A stretch of DNA of 64,000 bases from the NCBI GenBank assembly GCA_036971475.1, contig JBAIZL010000425.1:1805001-1869000 (forward strand), written 5' to 3'. The notes under the pieces are model-generated. The model searched no databases, was not told the DNA's origin, and saw nothing but the letters and a program-made list of their open reading frames with translations. Of the stretch, positions 62,871-64,000 are shown piece by piece. Both the position numbers and the translations under genes were made by a program. The stretch comes from Prosapia bicincta. Taxonomy: Eukaryota > Arthropoda > Insecta > Hemiptera > Cercopidae. Each line of letters opens with the position of its first letter. Position 1 is the first letter of the stretch.

Positions 62871-64000
62871 AAACCTTGTGCGATCAGTATTCTCGCATCT
62901 ACGTTAGATTGATTATTTGTCTATAATGCTGATTAGAGTTTCGAAATATTAACAAGCAAAGCTATAACAAAAGCTTGAAGAAACACACGATTAACAAAAG
63001 TATTTAGAGTGATTACGTATTTACTATATATTAACAAATAAAGTTTGAAGACACGTAGGTTTAAATATCATAGTTCAATAACAGAACGTAGACTCTGAAA
63101 TTAGAATACGTTGAAGTCTCTTTGATCCATATTACAATCGTAAGGTTATATGGCAAAGCATTACATTATTATCAGTCATGTGTTTACGTTTAATACAAGA
63201 AATAAAGACATATTTCTACATAGAAAGAACAAGCATCCTGTGGGAAGACGCTGAGCGTCCTGGTTTCCTTCCACACAATTTGTAAATGTCAGACGTAAGC
63301 CTTTGTATGATATATAGCAGTATATCTCTCCGCACATATTGATGCTGTCTTCCTACACAACATAATATTTCTCTTTATTTAAAATAAATTATACGTTAAC
63401 ATATCTTATATATCAGCGATATTTGTTAGTAATGGAAAATTCTAAGCTGTAGAAACACGAATTCGTTTACATTAGGGAAACTCATTGTGGTTAACTACTG
63501 AACACTGACACTCGTCTTAAAATTACACGGAACACATCCAAGTAACGTATTTAATTCTAACAAAATCATAAAATTAATAAAAACGAAAACTAAATTAATA
63601 TTATCTTATTTCAAAATATGAATATTTGGTTTAGGAAAATATAATCACGGTGATTTTAATGTTAATAAAATAAAGCCAACACACATTTTTAATTATGGAA
63701 GTAAATCACTATAATTGACAAATTTCGTGGAGTAAGTGCATATGCGTGGTCAAACCCTGCATATCCTACGTAAGTAAGATTTTATAAGTCAGAGTTTTAA
63801 AAAATTTGACAACAAATATCGGTACAATTATTTTGATACATATAATATTTAGGATTTATTTTACACTTTTGAATTAATATTTCTTTTGGCGGGCCTGAAC
63901 AGAAAAAATGTACGGAAAATGTCTTAAGGCTATAACCACACACAAATCGCCACTCTAATCTATATAGGGTAAACTGTATGATAAAATACAGGTGATTTTA
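62871..64000. other. Unassigned stretch to the window edge
   Basis: AT-rich. The segment 63200-63360 is less AT-rich (catcctgtgggaagacgctgagcg) but no frame or motif stands out. No repeat partner noticed. Confidence 0.5.

Overview
This window looks like repeat-dominated intergenic DNA from a eukaryote, most likely an arthropod and possibly an insect. It is strongly AT-rich, has many long (AT)n and (CA)n microsatellites and shows no operon-like gene organisation. The recognisable coding remnants belong to families common in arthropod genomes: an R1-clade LINE, a Penelope-like element with a GIY-YIG endonuclease domain, and a pogo/Tigger-type DNA transposon. I found no intact host protein-coding gene and no tRNA or rRNA gene. 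The species call is inference.

Layout. Positions 1-1443 hold a decayed R1-clade LINE ORF2 on the minus strand. Part of it was captured in a tandem array of five near-identical 2.73-kb units (1062-14728); each unit also holds a 33-bp minisatellite and about 1.9 kb of a dispersed noncoding element. AT microsatellites follow (14.8-15.3 kb). Next come the left arm of a long inverted repeat (15.3-18.1 kb, with a candidate isolated exon), a second copy of the dispersed element (19-20 kb), a nested-stem element at 21.7 kb and a large CA/AT microsatellite (22.0-22.4 kb).

From 22.95 to 34.3 kb there are two arrays of the same ~140-bp satellite in opposite orientation. They are separated by about 5.8 kb of low-signal DNA that contains a 203-bp Tigger-like MITE. 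The second array carries a 1,402-bp higher-order repeat made of ten monomers. From 34.7 to 43.9 kb there are direct repeats and a dispersed repeat arm (36.3-43.9 kb), interrupted by a ~5.2-kb insertion holding the Penelope-like element.

From 44 to 64 kb there is mostly diverged AT-rich sequence, the right arm of the first inverted repeat (48.4-53.5 kb), an inverted copy of the dispersed element (54.8-57.2 kb), the inverted mate of the 36-44 kb arm (58.3-61.6 kb) with a private 95-bp minisatellite expansion, and a 4-fold core-plus-microsatellite tandem repeat (62.2-62.9 kb).

The parts do not work together as a pathway. The value of the window is as a record of repeat evolution: paired arms let one read which insertions and tandem expansions happened in only one copy, including transposons nested into an (AT)n tract. 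All similarities were judged by eye; no alignment or database search was run, so boundaries of diverged repeats are good to some tens of bases at best.
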